Of a stretch of 64,000 nt of DNA, positions 26,223-36,767 are shown piece by piece. Position 1 is the stretch's first letter. The number at the start of each line of letters is the position of its first letter. The stretch covers positions 39,034 through 103,033 of the forward strand of contig JACSRX010000042.1 in assembly GCA_014879535.1 (NCBI GenBank). Reading direction: 5' to 3'. Below the pieces are notes generated by a model that was not told the DNA's origin, searched no databases, and saw nothing but the letters and a program-made list of their open reading frames with translations. Made by a program: the position numbers and the translations under genes. The DNA comes from Chthoniobacterales bacterium. GTDB lineage: Bacteria > Verrucomicrobiota > Verrucomicrobiia > Chthoniobacterales > JACTMZ01.

Positions 26223-26876
26223 ATGGCAAATTTTTTCCCAAGCTGGACGAACTGGCTGCCCCTCAAGCTGCTGGTGATCGTGTTCGTCCTCGGCGGTGTC
26301 GTCACCGCGGGCATCTGGTATTATTTCACGCCGAAATACACCAATGTCGGCTACATGCCCACGCAGCCGGTGCCGTTTTCGCATGCGGTCCACGTGGAGC
26401 AACTCGGGATGGACTGCCGCTACTGCCACAGCTACGTCGAGGTGGCCGGGCACTCGAACGTGCCGAGCACGCAGACGTGCATGGCGTGCCACTCGCAGAT
26501 CAAGTCCGCGAGCCCGAAGCTTGCGGCCGTGCGCGAGAGCTGGGCGACCGGCGAGCCGGTGCAATGGGTGCGCATCCACAAGGCGCCGGACTACACGTAT
26601 TTCAACCACGCGGTGCACGTGAACCGCGGCATCAGCTGCTACAGCTGCCACGGGCAGATCAACGCAATGCCCGTCGTTTACCAGGCCGAGCCGCTCAGCA
26701 TGTCGTGGTGTCTGGACTGCCACCGTGCCCCCGAGAATTTCCTGCGTCCCCCCGCGGAAGTTTTCAACCTCAACTGGCGCCCGGCATCGTCCGCCGATCA
26801 GCTCGCCATGGGCGCCGAATACAAGAAGGAATGGAACATCAACCCGCCTGTGACGTGCGGCGGGTGCCATCGCTGA
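26223..26876 (+). CDS. actA: Alternative Complex III pentahaem cytochrome subunit ActA
   Basis: 217 residues from ATG 26223 (MANFFPSW). One N-terminal transmembrane helix (LKLLVIVFVLGGVVTAGIWYYF) anchors a periplasmic domain with five CxxCH haem c motifs: CRYCH, CMACH, CYSCH, CLDCH and CGGCH. This is the pattern of ActA in the quinol:electron acceptor oxidoreductase that replaces the bc1 complex. The longer frame start at 26076 is rejected because the anchor helix begins at 26223. It is the first gene of the 18-kb respiratory operon. Confidence 0.93.
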   Translation: MANFFPSWTNWLPLKLLVIVFVLGGVVTAGIWYYFTPKYTNVGYMPTQPVPFSHAVHVEQLGMDCRYCHSYVEVAGHSNVPSTQTCMACHSQIKSASPKLAAVRESWATGEPVQWVRIHKAPDYTYFNHAVHVNRGISCYSCHGQINAMPVVYQAEPLSMSWCLDCHRAPENFLRPPAEVFNLNWRPASSADQLAMGAEYKKEWNINPPVTCGGCHR

Positions 26877-26877
26877 C

Positions 26878-29800
26878 ATGAAACGCATTCTTCCGCATCC
26901 CGAACGTCCGGCGAAGCCTGTGCTCTGGCGCAGTCTCGACGAACTGGCGGCCAAGCCGGAGTTCGACGAGATCCTCGAGCGCGAGTTCCCGCAGGGCGCG
27001 GCCGAGTGGCAGGGCGGCGAAATGTCGCGGCGCAACTTTTTGCAGTTGATGGGCGCCTCCATGGCCCTGGCCGGGATCGGCATGGCGGGCTGCCGCCGTC
27101 CGGAAGCCTACATCGTGCCGTTCACGCAGGGCGTCGAATGGACGATCCCCGGGAAGTTCCTTTACTACGCCACCGCGCAGCCGCGCCGCAACGGGGCCAT
27201 GCCGCTCGTCGCGGCCACCAGCAGCGGACGTCCGACCAAGCTCGAAGGCAACCCGCTGCATCCCATCAGCAATGGCGCGACCGACACCTTCGCGCAGGCC
27301 GCAGTGCTCGACCTTTACGATCCCACCCGCTCGCGCGCGGTCAAGCGCGAGGGGACGACCGCCGATGCGGCGGATTTCGCCGCCAAGCTCGAAGAAATAC
27401 GGGCTGCGGCCGAAGCCAACGGCGGGGAAGGCCTGGCATTCCTCGTCGAGCGCAACGACTCGCCCACGCGTGACCGCCTGCTGGCCCTGTTGCAGTCCCG
27501 CTTCCCGCGCCTCATGTGGGCGGAATACGAACCCCTTGGCGCCGCCGAGGCGGAGGCCGCGACCGCGGCCTGCTTCGGTCCCGGCACCGCGCTGGCGCCG
27601 GATTTCAACCAGGCGGACAAGGTCCTCGCGGTGGATTGCGATTTCCTGAACGCCTCGTTCAGCGGCATCGACCAGGTGCGCGGGTTCACGGCGCGCCGCC
27701 GCATCAGCGAGCCGGGCCAGCCGATGAACCGCCTCTATGTGGCCGAGACGCGCTACACCGGCACCGGCGGGATGGCCGACCACCGCCTGCGGATCAAGCC
27801 GTCCGAGGCGGGTCCGCTGCTGCGCGCCCTCGGGCGCGAGGTGGCGGCCCTCACCGGTGACAGCGATCTGGCGGCCGTGGCCGTGGCGTTCCCCGATTCC
27901 GCGTTGTCCTCGGATCCGCAGTGGATTGTCGAGTGTGCCAAGGATCTCGCCGCCTCGCGCGGACGCAGTCTTGTCGTGGTGGGCGACGGCCAGCCGGTTT
28001 CCGTGCAGGTGCTCGCGCTGGCGATCAACAAGGCCCTCGGTTCCTTCGGCCGCACCCTGCGCGGCATGAAGGTGCAGCGTCCGGCCGCGTCCTCGATCAC
28101 CGAACTGGCCGCGGCGATGGAAGCCGGGCGAGTGCAGAACCTTTTCATCCTCGGCGGCAACCCGGTTTACAACGCGCCCGCCGACCTGCGCTTCGGCGAC
28201 CTCCTCGGGGGCATCTCCACGACCGTGCGGCTCGGCCTCCACGAGGACGAGACATCCGCCGCCTGCCGGTGGCATGTCCCGCAGGCCCATTTCCTCGAAT
28301 CTTGGGGCGACACGCGGAGTGCGGACGGCACCATCTGCGCGGTGCAGCCGATGATCCTGCCGTTGTGGGACGGGGTTTCCGAATTGGAAATCCTCAACCG
28401 CCTCGCGGGAAATCCCGAGCCGGTCGGCCCGCAGCTGGTCCGCGAGACTTTTGCCGGGATCGCCAAGGGCGCCGACCTTGAGGCGGCTTGGACCGAGTTT
28501 CTGCGCAAGGGCTTCCTCGCCGACACCGCGTGGCCCGGGGCTCCTCTCAACTTCAACACCGGCGCCGCCGAGGGGCTGGCATCCGCGCACCGCATGCCGG
28601 CCGGGGACGGCTTCGAGGTTGCCTTCACTCCCAGCAGCACGATCGATGACGGCCGCTACGCGACCAACGGGTGGCTTCAGGAGACGCCGGACTTCGCCAC
28701 CAAGATCACGTGGGACAATGCGGTGCTCGTGAGCCCGGTCACGGCCAAGTCGCTGGGGCTTGCCGATGGTGACATGGTCAAAATTTCCGCCGGGGACACC
28801 TCGATCAAGGCGGCGGCGATCGTGGCGCCCGGGCATGCGGACGGCGCCCTGAGCATCTCGCTGGGCTACGGGCGGACGACGATCGCGGGCGCGGCCTCCG
28901 AGGCCGGATTCAACGCGTATCCCCTGCGGACGACGAAGGGCATGGCATTCGTGTCCAACGCCTCGCTCAGGCGCACCGGCGACAAATACAAATTCTCCGA
29001 GACCCAGACGCACCAGAGCATGGAGGGCCGCGATCTCGTGCGCGAGGCGACGCTGTCCCGCTACGACGAGGACCCGACATTCGCGCAGACGATGGGCATG
29101 GATGGCCACATTCCGCCGAACATCTCGCTCTTCACGCATCCCAAGCTGGACTCACCCGAGCAGTGGGGCATGGCGGTCGATCTGAGCACCTGCGTCGGCT
29201 GCAACGCCTGCGTGGTGGCCTGCCAGGCCGAGAACAACATCCCCATCGTCGGCAAGGACCAGGTCGGCCGCGGCCGCATCATGGCGTGGATCCGCATGGA
29301 CCGGTATTTCGCCGGCGACGAGGAGGACCCCGAGATGCTCGCGCAGGCCATCATGTGCCAGCATTGCGAGAACGCGCCGTGTGAGACCGTGTGCCCGGTC
29401 AACGCCACGGTGCACAGCGAGGACGGGCTCAACCTCATGGCCTACAACCGCTGCATCGGCACGCGGTATTGCGCGAACAACTGCCCGTGGAAGGTGCGTC
29501 GCTTCAATTTCTTCGACTACAACCAGCGTCCGCTCGACCAGCTCTACTTCGGGCCGCTGGCCAAGAAGGGCATGGCGGAGAGCCTGCAGATGTCGAAGAA
29601 CCCGAACGTCACGGTGCGCATGCGCGGCGTGATGGAGAAATGCACCTACTGCATCCAGCGCATCGAGGAGGCCAAGATCACGCGTTCCGTCAAGGCGGGC
29701 GCCTCGGACAAATCGCTCGTGCCCTTCCCCGAGGTGAAAAGCGCCTGCCAGCAGGCGTGCCCCTCGGAGTCCATCGTCTTCGGCGACATCAGGAATCCGG

Positions 29801-30033
29801 ACAGCCGCGTGGCCAAGCTCAAGGCCGAGCCGCGCAACTACCAGATGCTGAAATACCTCAACGTGAGTCCGCGCACGACCTACCTTGCGCGGATCAAGAA
29901 CCCCAACATGGCGATGCCGGGGGCCGACAAGGTCGGCTGGGCCAACGGCCACCCGCACCACGGCGGAGGCCACGGCGCCGGGCATGAACCGGCCCACGGG
30001 GCCGAGCACGCGACGGAGGCGCACGGACACTGA
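26878..30033 (+). CDS. actB: Alternative Complex III iron-sulfur/molybdopterin-like subunit ActB
   Basis: 1051 residues. An internal Tat-like segment ([24 protein letters not shown], near residue 48) precedes a long domain related to molybdopterin oxidoreductases; members of this subunit family lack the cofactor. The C-terminal third is a ferredoxin-like module with cysteine clusters [46 protein letters not shown] and [12 protein letters not shown] ... CQQACPS, expected to hold four [Fe-S] clusters. The fused B1+B2 form matches Bacteroidota and Verrucomicrobiota. The C-terminus is His-rich. The TGA overlaps the actC ATG. Confidence 0.94.
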   Translation: MKRILPHPERPAKPVLWRSLDELAAKPEFDEILEREFPQGAAEWQGGEMSRRNFLQLMGASMALAGIGMAGCRRPEAYIVPFTQGVEWTIPGKFLYYATAQPRRNGAMPLVAATSSGRPTKLEGNPLHPISNGATDTFAQAAVLDLYDPTRSRAVKREGTTADAADFAAKLEEIRAAAEANGGEGLAFLVERNDSPTRDRLLALLQSRFPRLMWAEYEPLGAAEAEAATAACFGPGTALAPDFNQADKVLAVDCDFLNASFSGIDQVRGFTARRRISEPGQPMNRLYVAETRYTGTGGMADHRLRIKPSEAGPLLRALGREVAALTGDSDLAAVAVAFPDSALSSDPQWIVECAKDLAASRGRSLVVVGDGQPVSVQVLALAINKALGSFGRTLRGMKVQRPAASSITELAAAMEAGRVQNLFILGGNPVYNAPADLRFGDLLGGISTTVRLGLHEDETSAACRWHVPQAHFLESWGDTRSADGTICAVQPMILPLWDGVSELEILNRLAGNPEPVGPQLVRETFAGIAKGADLEAAWTEFLRKGFLADTAWPGAPLNFNTGAAEGLASAHRMPAGDGFEVAFTPSSTIDDGRYATNGWLQETPDFATKITWDNAVLVSPVTAKSLGLADGDMVKISAGDTSIKAAAIVAPGHADGALSISLGYGRTTIAGAASEAGFNAYPLRTTKGMAFVSNASLRRTGDKYKFSETQTHQSMEGRDLVREATLSRYDEDPTFAQTMGMDGHIPPNISLFTHPKLDSPEQWGMAVDLSTCVGCNACVVACQAENNIPIVGKDQVGRGRIMAWIRMDRYFAGDEEDPEMLAQAIMCQHCENAPCETVCPVNATVHSEDGLNLMAYNRCIGTRYCANNCPWKVRRFNFFDYNQRPLDQLYFGPLAKKGMAESLQMSKNPNVTVRMRGVMEKCTYCIQRIEEAKITRSVKAGASDKSLVPFPEVKSACQQACPSESIVFGDIRNPDSRVAKLKAEPRNYQMLKYLNVSPRTTYLARIKNPNMAMPGADKVGWANGHPHHGGGHGAGHEPAHGAEHATEAHGH

Positions 30034-31475
30034 TGATCGCAGACCCGTCCATGAAGAGCCCCGAAGCGGCGGCCAAGCGCATCGAGCGTGCGCCGCTGGT
30101 GACACGGAACCGGTCGATGGCGTGGATCACCGACCACGTTGCATCCTGCACCGAAAAGAAGGCGCCCCTCTGGTGGTGGATCGCCTTCGTCCTCAGCGCC
30201 TCGCTGGCCGTGGTCAGTGGGCTCTGCATCGCCTACCTCATCAGCACTGGCGTCGGTGTCTGGGGTCTGAACAGCCCGGTCGGCTGGGCGTGGGACATCA
30301 CGAACTTCGTGTTCTGGATCGGCATCGGCCACGCCGGGACGCTCATCTCGGCCATCCTTTTCCTGACGCGCCAGAAATGGCGCACATCGATCAACCGCGC
30401 GGCCGAGGCCATGACGCTCTTTGCGGTGATCTGCGCGGCCATCTTCCCCGTCTTCCACGTCGGCCGCGTGTGGATGGCGTGGTTCCTCGCGCCCGTCCCG
30501 AACTCGAACGCAATCTGGCAGAACTTCCGCAGTCCGCTGCTGTGGGACGTGTTCGCCGTCTCGACCTATTTCACGGTGTCCGTGCTCTTCTGGTATACCG
30601 GTCTCGTGCCCGACCTCGCGACGCTTCGCGACCGGGCGACGACCAAGCTGCGCAAGTTCTTCTACGGGATCGGTGCCCTCGGCTGGCGCGGCGGCAACCG
30701 CCAATGGAAGCACTACGAGATGGCCTACCTGATCCTCGCGGGCCTAAGCACGCCGCTCGTGCTCTCCGTGCACTCGGTGGTGTCCTTCGACTTCGCCACG
30801 TCGGTGATCCCCGGCTGGCACACGACGATCTTCCCGCCCTACTTCGTGGCTGGCGCCATCTTCGGCGGCTTCGCCATGGTGCTGACGATCATGCTTCCGG
30901 CGCGGGCGATCTTCGGCCTGCACGACCTGATCACCGACGACCACGTGGACAAGATGTGCAAGATCATCCTGCTCACGGGTTCGATCGTCGGCTACGCCTA
31001 CGCCATGGAGTTCTTCATCGCGTGGTATGGCGGCAACCTTTTCGAGCAATACGCCTTCATCAACCGCGCGACCGGGCCGTATTGGTGGGCCTACTGGTCG
31101 ATGATCTTCTGCAACGTCGTGGCCCCGCAGCTGTTCTGGTTCCGGTTCTTCCGCCGCCACGTCCTCTGGGTGTTCATCGTCTGCATGTTCGTCAACGCCG
31201 GCATGTGGTTCGAGCGCTTCGTCATCATCGTGACCTCGCTCCACCGCGACTTCCTGCCCTCGAGCTGGGGGATGTTCTATCCCACGTGGGTGGACATCTG
31301 GACGTTTGTCGGGACGTTCGGCGTCTTCCTTTCGCTGTTCCTGCTGTTCATCCGCTGGCTGCCGATGATCTGCATTTTCGAGGTCAAGGCGGTGCTTCCG
31401 GAGGCGGACCCGCACCACGGGCACCATGACGGCCACCACGCCGCGCCGTCGGCATTGAAGGAGGGGGCGCACTGA
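30033..31475 (+). CDS. actC: Alternative Complex III membrane subunit ActC (NrfD/PsrC type)
   Basis: 480 residues with about ten transmembrane helices, NrfD-like. Recognisable are [40 protein letters not shown] with the following [12 protein letters not shown], and the second repeat [18 protein letters not shown]. In the complex this subunit interacts with menaquinol and forms the proton path. The start at 30033 overlaps the actB stop (TGATG), and actD follows after one base. The C-terminal tail is His-rich. Confidence 0.93.
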   Translation: MIADPSMKSPEAAAKRIERAPLVTRNRSMAWITDHVASCTEKKAPLWWWIAFVLSASLAVVSGLCIAYLISTGVGVWGLNSPVGWAWDITNFVFWIGIGHAGTLISAILFLTRQKWRTSINRAAEAMTLFAVICAAIFPVFHVGRVWMAWFLAPVPNSNAIWQNFRSPLLWDVFAVSTYFTVSVLFWYTGLVPDLATLRDRATTKLRKFFYGIGALGWRGGNRQWKHYEMAYLILAGLSTPLVLSVHSVVSFDFATSVIPGWHTTIFPPYFVAGAIFGGFAMVLTIMLPARAIFGLHDLITDDHVDKMCKIILLTGSIVGYAYAMEFFIAWYGGNLFEQYAFINRATGPYWWAYWSMIFCNVVAPQLFWFRFFRRHVLWVFIVCMFVNAGMWFERFVIIVTSLHRDFLPSSWGMFYPTWVDIWTFVGTFGVFLSLFLLFIRWLPMICIFEVKAVLPEADPHHGHHDGHHAAPSALKEGAH

Positions 31476-31476
31476 C

Positions 31477-32037
31477 ATGGAAAGCGTCGGCAACACCCAG
31501 GCCCAGCTTTTCGGGATGGCCGCCGAGGTCCCCTCGGCCTCGGCACTCTACCACGCGGCGGAGAAGGTCCGTGATGCGGGCTACAAGCGCTGGGACGTGT
31601 ATTCGCCGTTCCCGATCCACGGCATGGACCACGCGATGGGCCTGAAGAAATCGTGGCTCAGCGCGCTGGTTTTCTTCGGCGGCCTCACGGGTTTCGCCAC
31701 GGCGATCGTGCTGACATTCTATCCTTCGACGATCGAATACCCGCTCATCGTGGCGGGCAAGCCGGTGAACTTCTTCACGGTGCCGGCGTTTTTCCCCATC
31801 ATGTTCGAGCTGACGGTGCTGATCTCGGCGTTCACCGCGACGTTCGGCATGCTGGCCCTGAACGGCCTGCCGAGGTGGAACCATCCGATGTTCAACTGGG
31901 ACCGCTTCAGGAAGGTGAGCAACGACGGGTTCTTCCTCGCGATCGAGGCGACCGACCCGCAGTTCGACGAGGAGGCCACGCGCGCGATGCTCGAGGGTCT
32001 CGGGGCGAAACACATCACGCTGGTGCACGGGGACTGA
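31477..32037 (+). CDS. actD: Alternative Complex III subunit ActD (DUF3341)
   Basis: 186 residues. DUF3341 features are a cytosolic N-terminal domain with YKRWDVYSPFPIHGMDHAMG, two transmembrane helices (LSALVFFGGLTGFATAIVLTF; FPIMFELTVLISAFTATFGM) and a C-terminal soluble part (DGFFLAIEATDPQFDEE). It is a standard structural subunit of the complex. It is preceded by one base after actC and followed by 4 bp before actE. Confidence 0.93.
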   Translation: MESVGNTQAQLFGMAAEVPSASALYHAAEKVRDAGYKRWDVYSPFPIHGMDHAMGLKKSWLSALVFFGGLTGFATAIVLTFYPSTIEYPLIVAGKPVNFFTVPAFFPIMFELTVLISAFTATFGMLALNGLPRWNHPMFNWDRFRKVSNDGFFLAIEATDPQFDEEATRAMLEGLGAKHITLVHGD

Positions 32038-32041
32038 CACC

Positions 32042-32728
32042 ATGTTGCGCGCATTTTTCACAGGACTCGGCCTCTTGCTCGTGCTGATCATCGCGGTGGC
32101 GGGTTTCCGCGGCCAGAAGAGCAGCGAGCCGCCGATCGAGATTTTCCCGGACATGGACCACCAGCCGAAGGTGAAGGCGCAGGTGCCGAGCGAGTTCTTC
32201 GCCGACGGGCGGGGCAACCGCCTTCCCGTGCCGGGCACGGTGCCGGTCGGTTACGAGATGCCGCAGTCGGGGGCGGACCCGTTCCCCGACGAGGGCAAAT
32301 ACCGCACGGTGCGCTTCTCGGCCGGGACGGACTATTTCAACACCGGCAAGTTCGGCACCAAGTGGGGCACAGGAATCCCCCTTCCTGTCACGGCGCAGCT
32401 TCTCCAGCGAGGCCGCGAGCGCTACACGATCTATTGCGGCGTGTGCCACGGCGCGAGCGGTTCCGGCAACGGCGTGACGAGCCAATACGGCCTCGTGGCC
32501 ATCGCCGACCTCCACCAGGCGCGCCTGCGCGACATGGCGGACGGGGAGATTTTCAACACCATCACGCACGGCAAGAACACCATGCTCGGCTACGGGGCGA
32601 ACATCCCGGTGGATGACCGCTGGGCCATCGTGGCCTACGTGCGTGCGATCCAGCTCGCGGGGGCCGCGACGCTGGACGACGTGCCGCCTGACGAACGGGC
32701 GAAATTGGAGGCGCTGCCGCAACCATGA
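32042..32728 (+). CDS. actE: Alternative Complex III monohaem cytochrome subunit ActE
   Basis: 228 residues. A hydrophobic anchor (FFTGLGLLLVLIIAVAGF) precedes a periplasmic part containing one haem c motif, CGVCHGASGSGNG, with a candidate axial Met in the later KNTMLGYG segment. ActE passes electrons out of the complex to a cytochrome or directly to an oxidase. It overlaps actF by 4 bases (ATGA). Confidence 0.92.
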   Translation: MLRAFFTGLGLLLVLIIAVAGFRGQKSSEPPIEIFPDMDHQPKVKAQVPSEFFADGRGNRLPVPGTVPVGYEMPQSGADPFPDEGKYRTVRFSAGTDYFNTGKFGTKWGTGIPLPVTAQLLQRGRERYTIYCGVCHGASGSGNGVTSQYGLVAIADLHQARLRDMADGEIFNTITHGKNTMLGYGANIPVDDRWAIVAYVRAIQLAGAATLDDVPPDERAKLEALPQP

Positions 32729-33921
32729 GCGACCACCCGGGCAAAGTGACCAGCAAGGAATACTTCGACTATCAGGGGTTCGGAGGGAAGCTGCTCTTCG
32801 TGGCGTTGCTCGCCCTCGTCTCGCTGGGGTTGGCCGCCGTCGGGGGGTTCTTCTCCGCGAAGCAGTTCGCGTTCTCGTGGCTCTTCGCCTTCACGTTCTT
32901 CTTCACCATCGCGGCCGGTTCGTTCTTCTGGATCCTTGTCCACCATGCGGTCGATGCCGACTGGAGTGTGGTCGTGCGCCGGCAGCTTGAGAACGTCGCG
33001 TGGCTCTTCCCCGTGCTGGCGATCCTCTTCATCCCCGTCGTGCTCAGCGCGAAGACGCTTTTCAAATGGATGAGCATCGAGGCGGGCGCGGATCCGCTCC
33101 TCGACGGGAAGGCGGCCTACCTGAACCCGGCCTTCTTCTGGGCGCGCGCGGCGTTTTATTTCCTCTTCTTCTGCGTGGCGACATGGCTGTTGCGACGCAA
33201 CTCGGTGCGGCAGGACAAGGACGGCGACGCGCGCCACACGTGGCTCTCGCGCAAGATGGTCTTCCCGATGCTTCCGCTCTTCGCGCTGTCGCTGACGTTC
33301 GGAGCCGTGGACTGGCTGATGGGCCTCGACTTCCACTGGTTCTCGACCATGTGGGGGGTTTACATCTTCGCGGGCTCGGCACTGAGCTCGATGTGCGTGC
33401 TGGTGCTCCTCGTCACGGCCCTGCGCAGCGCGGGCTACCTCGAGGGCGTGGTCACGATCGAGCACTACCACATCATGGGCAAGCTGATGCTGGCCTTCAC
33501 GGTGTTCTGGGCCTACATCGGCTTCAGCCAATACATGCTCATCTGGTATGCCAACATCCCGGAGGAGACGATCTACTACCTGCGCCGCAACACGGGCAGC
33601 TGGAACACGCTCAACATCATCATGGTGATCGGCCATTTCTTCGTGCCCTTCGTCCTGCTCCTTTTCCAGGCCACGAAGAAGAAGCCCCTGCTGCTGTGCT
33701 CGGTGGCCGCGTGGATCCTGATCATGCACCTGCTCGACATGTATATCGTGGTGCTTCCGACCTACCACAAGGCGGGCTTCTCGCCGCACTGGCTCGACCT
33801 GGTGTGCCTGCTGGCCATCGGTGCGACACTGGCCGCGATTTTCATGAAACGCCTCGGGGACACGCCGCTCTGGCCGCTGCGTGACCCGCGCCTGGCAAAC
33901 TCCCTGCGATTGAAGAACTGA
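32725..33921 (+). CDS. actF: Alternative Complex III membrane subunit ActF
   Basis: 398 residues with about ten transmembrane helices. Like ActC it belongs to the PsrC/NrfD-related fold but is shorter. Notable segments are FFTIAAGSFFWILVHHAVDADWS, LTFGAVDWLMGLDFHWFSTMWG and WAYIGFSQYMLIWYANIPEET. It starts within the actE stop and ends in a TGATG overlap with the next gene. Confidence 0.93.
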   Translation: MSDHPGKVTSKEYFDYQGFGGKLLFVALLALVSLGLAAVGGFFSAKQFAFSWLFAFTFFFTIAAGSFFWILVHHAVDADWSVVVRRQLENVAWLFPVLAILFIPVVLSAKTLFKWMSIEAGADPLLDGKAAYLNPAFFWARAAFYFLFFCVATWLLRRNSVRQDKDGDARHTWLSRKMVFPMLPLFALSLTFGAVDWLMGLDFHWFSTMWGVYIFAGSALSSMCVLVLLVTALRSAGYLEGVVTIEHYHIMGKLMLAFTVFWAYIGFSQYMLIWYANIPEETIYYLRRNTGSWNTLNIIMVIGHFFVPFVLLLFQATKKKPLLLCSVAAWILIMHLLDMYIVVLPTYHKAGFSPHWLDLVCLLAIGATLAAIFMKRLGDTPLWPLRDPRLANSLRLKN

Positions 33922-34439
33922 TGCAACCGACCCCCGAGACTTCCGTGAAGCGGACGAAGAGCATCTGGCCGATGTTCTTCGGGGCGTTCGTGCTGTTCGC
34001 GCTCTTTGCCGCGGCCGTGCAGTGGATGGTGTCCTCGGGGGACCGCTCCCTGTATGACGAGGAGGCGATCCGCGCCAAGGAGCGGCAGGAAATCCTCGCC
34101 AAGGTGAAGGAGACGAACGCGGCGCTCACGACCAATTACGCGTGGGTGGACCGCGCCAAGGGCGTGGTCCGCATCCCCGTGGACCGGGCGGTCGAACTTG
34201 CCGTCGTGCGCCTCGCCGCACAGGGCGCCCCGCGTGCGGCCAACGAGATTGATCCCGCCACCGCCATGGGTTCGGCGGTGAAGCCCGGCGGCCTTGCCGC
34301 ACCGCAACCGGCATTTCCGCCGTTCGAAACACCCGCACCCACCCCGGAGCCGGTCGTCGAGGACGTTCCCGCGCCCGAGGTCGCCCCGGAAGGAGCGTCC
34401 GCGGAGACAATCCCGCAGGAGGAGGCGCCCGCCCCATGA
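33921..34439 (+). CDS. Single-span membrane protein of the act-cco operon, unknown
   Basis: 172 residues. One N-terminal transmembrane helix (IWPMFFGAFVLFALFAAAVQWM) is followed by a charged stretch RAKERQEILAKVKETNAALTT, a short YAWVDRAKGVVRIPVDRAVELAV motif and a Pro/Ala/Glu-rich tail. It overlaps actF and ccoS, so it is probably an accessory or linker subunit of Alternative Complex III or of the oxidase. The motif TNYAWVDRAKGVVRIPVDRA resembles a segment found in many act operons. Function not known. Confidence 0.8.
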   Translation: MQPTPETSVKRTKSIWPMFFGAFVLFALFAAAVQWMVSSGDRSLYDEEAIRAKERQEILAKVKETNAALTTNYAWVDRAKGVVRIPVDRAVELAVVRLAAQGAPRAANEIDPATAMGSAVKPGGLAAPQPAFPPFETPAPTPEPVVEDVPAPEVAPEGASAETIPQEEAPAP

Positions 34440-34666
34440 ACACGGTGATGTATGTCCTGCTGGCGGCGGGTCTGGTGCTTTTCGGCGGCAGCACGCTGGC
34501 TGCCTTCTACTGGGCGGCGAGCACCGGGCAGTTCCGGAACCTCGAGGAGGGCTCGAAATCCATTTTTGACGACGAGGAACCCGTCGGAACGGCGACGGAT
34601 GCCTTTGCCGACAAGCGCGCGGACCGCCCCCTGCAGCGGCCGGGCGCCACCAAGAGGACCATTTGA
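34436..34666 (+). CDS. ccoS: cbb3-type oxidase assembly protein CcoS
   Basis: 76 residues. One transmembrane helix (MYVLLAAGLVLFGGSTLAAFYWA) is followed by GQFRNLEEGSKSIFDDE, the diagnostic CcoS/FixS signature. CcoS is needed for haem insertion into cbb3 oxidases. It overlaps the upstream gene by ATGA. A TTGA overlap with the next frame also exists, but ccoN more likely begins at ATG 34669. Confidence 0.88.
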   Translation: MNTVMYVLLAAGLVLFGGSTLAAFYWAASTGQFRNLEEGSKSIFDDEEPVGTATDAFADKRADRPLQRPGATKRTI

Positions 34667-34668
34667 CG

Positions 34669-36147
34669 ATGAGTGCGACATTGACCATGAAGCCGGAGGC
34701 GACCGCCGAGGCGGAAGCCCGGGCCAAGGTGGAGCGTGCCGAGATCGACGCCTCGACCCGCCTGCCGGTGGTGCTTTTCTACGGGTCCGCGGTTTTCTGG
34801 CTGCTCGTGGGGACGCTCTTTGCGCTCCTGGCCTCCTTCAAGATGAACGCGCCGACGTTCCTCGACCAGTGGGGCTGGCTGACTTACGGGCGCGTGCGTC
34901 CGGCGCACCTGAATGCGGTCGCCTACGGCTGGGCCTCCTCGGCTGCCATCGGCACGGGCCTGTGGCTCATGGCGCGGTTGTGCCGCGCGCCGCTGCGGCA
35001 TTCCACGCTGCTGATCGGCGCGGCGATTTTCTGGAACCTCGGCGTGCTGCTCGGGACGTTCGGAATCCTGTCGGGCGACGGGCGCTCGATCGAGTGGCTG
35101 GAGTTCCCGAATTACGCGAGCGGGATGCTTTTCGTTGCCTACGGCCTCATCGCGGTGTGGGCGGTGATCATGTTCCGCTTCCGCCAACCCGGGCACGTCT
35201 ATGTGAGCCAGTGGTATCTGCTGGCGGCATTCCTGTGGTTCCCGTGGCTGTATTCCACGGCCAACCTGCTCCTGAATTTCCAACCGATCCAGGGCGGCGC
35301 GCAGGGCGCGGTGAACTGGTGGTATGGCCACAACGCGCTCGGCCTGTGGTTCACGCCGATCGGCCTCGCCACGGCCTACTACCTGATCCCGAAGGTTCTC
35401 GGCCGCCCGATCCACAGCTACTACCTGAGCATTCTCGGGTTCTGGTCGCTGGCGCTCTTCTACAGCTGGAACGGCATGCACCACCTGATCGGAGGACCGT
35501 TCCCGGCGTGGATGATCAGCGCGAGCGTGGTGGCCAGCGTGATGATGTTCATCCCGGTCGTCACCACGGCGATCAACCACCACATGACGGTGCGGGGCAA
35601 CTTCCAGGCGCTGAAGTGGAGCCCGACACTGCGGTTCACGGTGTTCGGTGCGATGTGCTACACGCTGTCCAGCGTGCAGGGCATCTTCATGGCGATCCCC
35701 TCGCTCAACGTGGTGACCCACTTCACGCACTACACGGTCGGCCACGCGCACCTCGGGCTTTACGCGTTCTTCACCATGATCATGTTCGGCGCCATGTATT
35801 ACATCCTTCCCCGCGTGGTCGGATGGGAATGGCCGTCGGCGCGGCTCATCCGCTGGCACTTCTGGCTCACGGCGGTCGGCATCGGCATGATGGTCGTCGT
35901 CCTGAGCATCGGCGGCATTTTGCAGGGGCTGGCCCTGCTCGACCCGGGCGTCACCTTCATGGTCACGCTTGAATACACGAAGCCCTGGCTGTTCCTGCGC
36001 AGCGTGTCCGGCATCCTCCTCACGGCGGGGCACATCGTGTTCGCCGTGAGCTTCACGATGCTTCTGCTGCGCGTGGGTGTCCGCAAGACCGAGCCGACGC
36101 TGTTCGGCAGCGACCAGGGGCGCAAACCGGAGCGACTGACCGTATGA
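34669..36147 (+). CDS. ccoN: cbb3-type cytochrome c oxidase subunit I
   Basis: 492 residues from ATG 34669, two bases after the ccoS stop; a TTG at 34663 is the alternative. About twelve transmembrane helices. Haem-copper ligands are visible: PAHLNAVAYGW for low-spin haem, WWYGHNALGLWFTP and GMHHLIGGPFPAW for CuB, and HFTHYTVGHAHLG for the haem pair. The Tyr in CYTLSSVQG is positioned like the cross-linked Tyr of cbb3 enzymes. High-affinity oxygen reduction is the expected role. Confidence 0.9.
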   Translation: MSATLTMKPEATAEAEARAKVERAEIDASTRLPVVLFYGSAVFWLLVGTLFALLASFKMNAPTFLDQWGWLTYGRVRPAHLNAVAYGWASSAAIGTGLWLMARLCRAPLRHSTLLIGAAIFWNLGVLLGTFGILSGDGRSIEWLEFPNYASGMLFVAYGLIAVWAVIMFRFRQPGHVYVSQWYLLAAFLWFPWLYSTANLLLNFQPIQGGAQGAVNWWYGHNALGLWFTPIGLATAYYLIPKVLGRPIHSYYLSILGFWSLALFYSWNGMHHLIGGPFPAWMISASVVASVMMFIPVVTTAINHHMTVRGNFQALKWSPTLRFTVFGAMCYTLSSVQGIFMAIPSLNVVTHFTHYTVGHAHLGLYAFFTMIMFGAMYYILPRVVGWEWPSARLIRWHFWLTAVGIGMMVVVLSIGGILQGLALLDPGVTFMVTLEYTKPWLFLRSVSGILLTAGHIVFAVSFTMLLLRVGVRKTEPTLFGSDQGRKPERLTV

Positions 36148-36767
36148 ACCGGATGCCTGTCATCGTCGTCGGGATCTTCCTCACGTTCCTCAGTTCGTGG
36201 ATCGGGCTGGTTGCATATCCGTATTTGAACCTCGGCCGGTTCACGCCGGTGACCGATCCGGATTCGGGCGAGGTCTTCCCGCCGCCGATGTCCGGCCTGG
36301 CCGTGGCCGGGCAGCGGGTCTATGCCGCGAGCGGCTGTGTGTATTGCCACAGCCAGCAGGTGCGGCAGGTCGGCTACGGCTCGGATCTGGAGCGCGGGTG
36401 GGGGTCGCGTCCGACGGTGGCGCGCGACTTCATGCGGGAGAACCCCGTGTTCCTGGGCACGATGCGCACGGGGCCGGATCTGGCCAACATCGGCGCACGG
36501 CAGCCGAGTGCGATGTGGCAGCACCAGCATCTCTACCAGCCGTCGGTGGTGAGTCCGGGGTCGATCATGCCTTCCTACCGCTACCTTTACCGCCTGCAGA
36601 AGATCGAGGGCCAGCGCTCGGCCAACGCGATCGACCTGCTGCCGCCCGACGCGGCGCCGGACGGCTACGAGGTGGTGCCGACCCACGAGGCCGAAGCGCT
36701 GGTTGCCTACCTGCTTTCGCTCAACCGCAACTACCCGCTGCCGGAGGCTCCGGAATCTTCGCAATGA
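36144..36767 (+). CDS. ccoO: cbb3-type cytochrome c oxidase subunit II (monohaem)
   Basis: 207 residues. An anchor helix (VIVVGIFLTFLSSWIGLVAYP) precedes the periplasmic domain with one CVYCHSQQVR haem motif, followed by the FixO-type DLERGWGSRPTVARDF and GTMRTGPDLANIGAR segments and the axial Met region SIMPSYRYL. It overlaps ccoN (ATGA) and the next gene (ATGA). It shuttles electrons to CcoN. Confidence 0.9.
   Translation: MNRMPVIVVGIFLTFLSSWIGLVAYPYLNLGRFTPVTDPDSGEVFPPPMSGLAVAGQRVYAASGCVYCHSQQVRQVGYGSDLERGWGSRPTVARDFMRENPVFLGTMRTGPDLANIGARQPSAMWQHQHLYQPSVVSPGSIMPSYRYLYRLQKIEGQRSANAIDLLPPDAAPDGYEVVPTHEAEALVAYLLSLNRNYPLPEAPESSQ

Noticed and set aside
26839..29139. 766-codon minus-strand open frame
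   Set aside because: Antisense to actB, which has unmistakable iron-sulfur motifs; no family resemblance.
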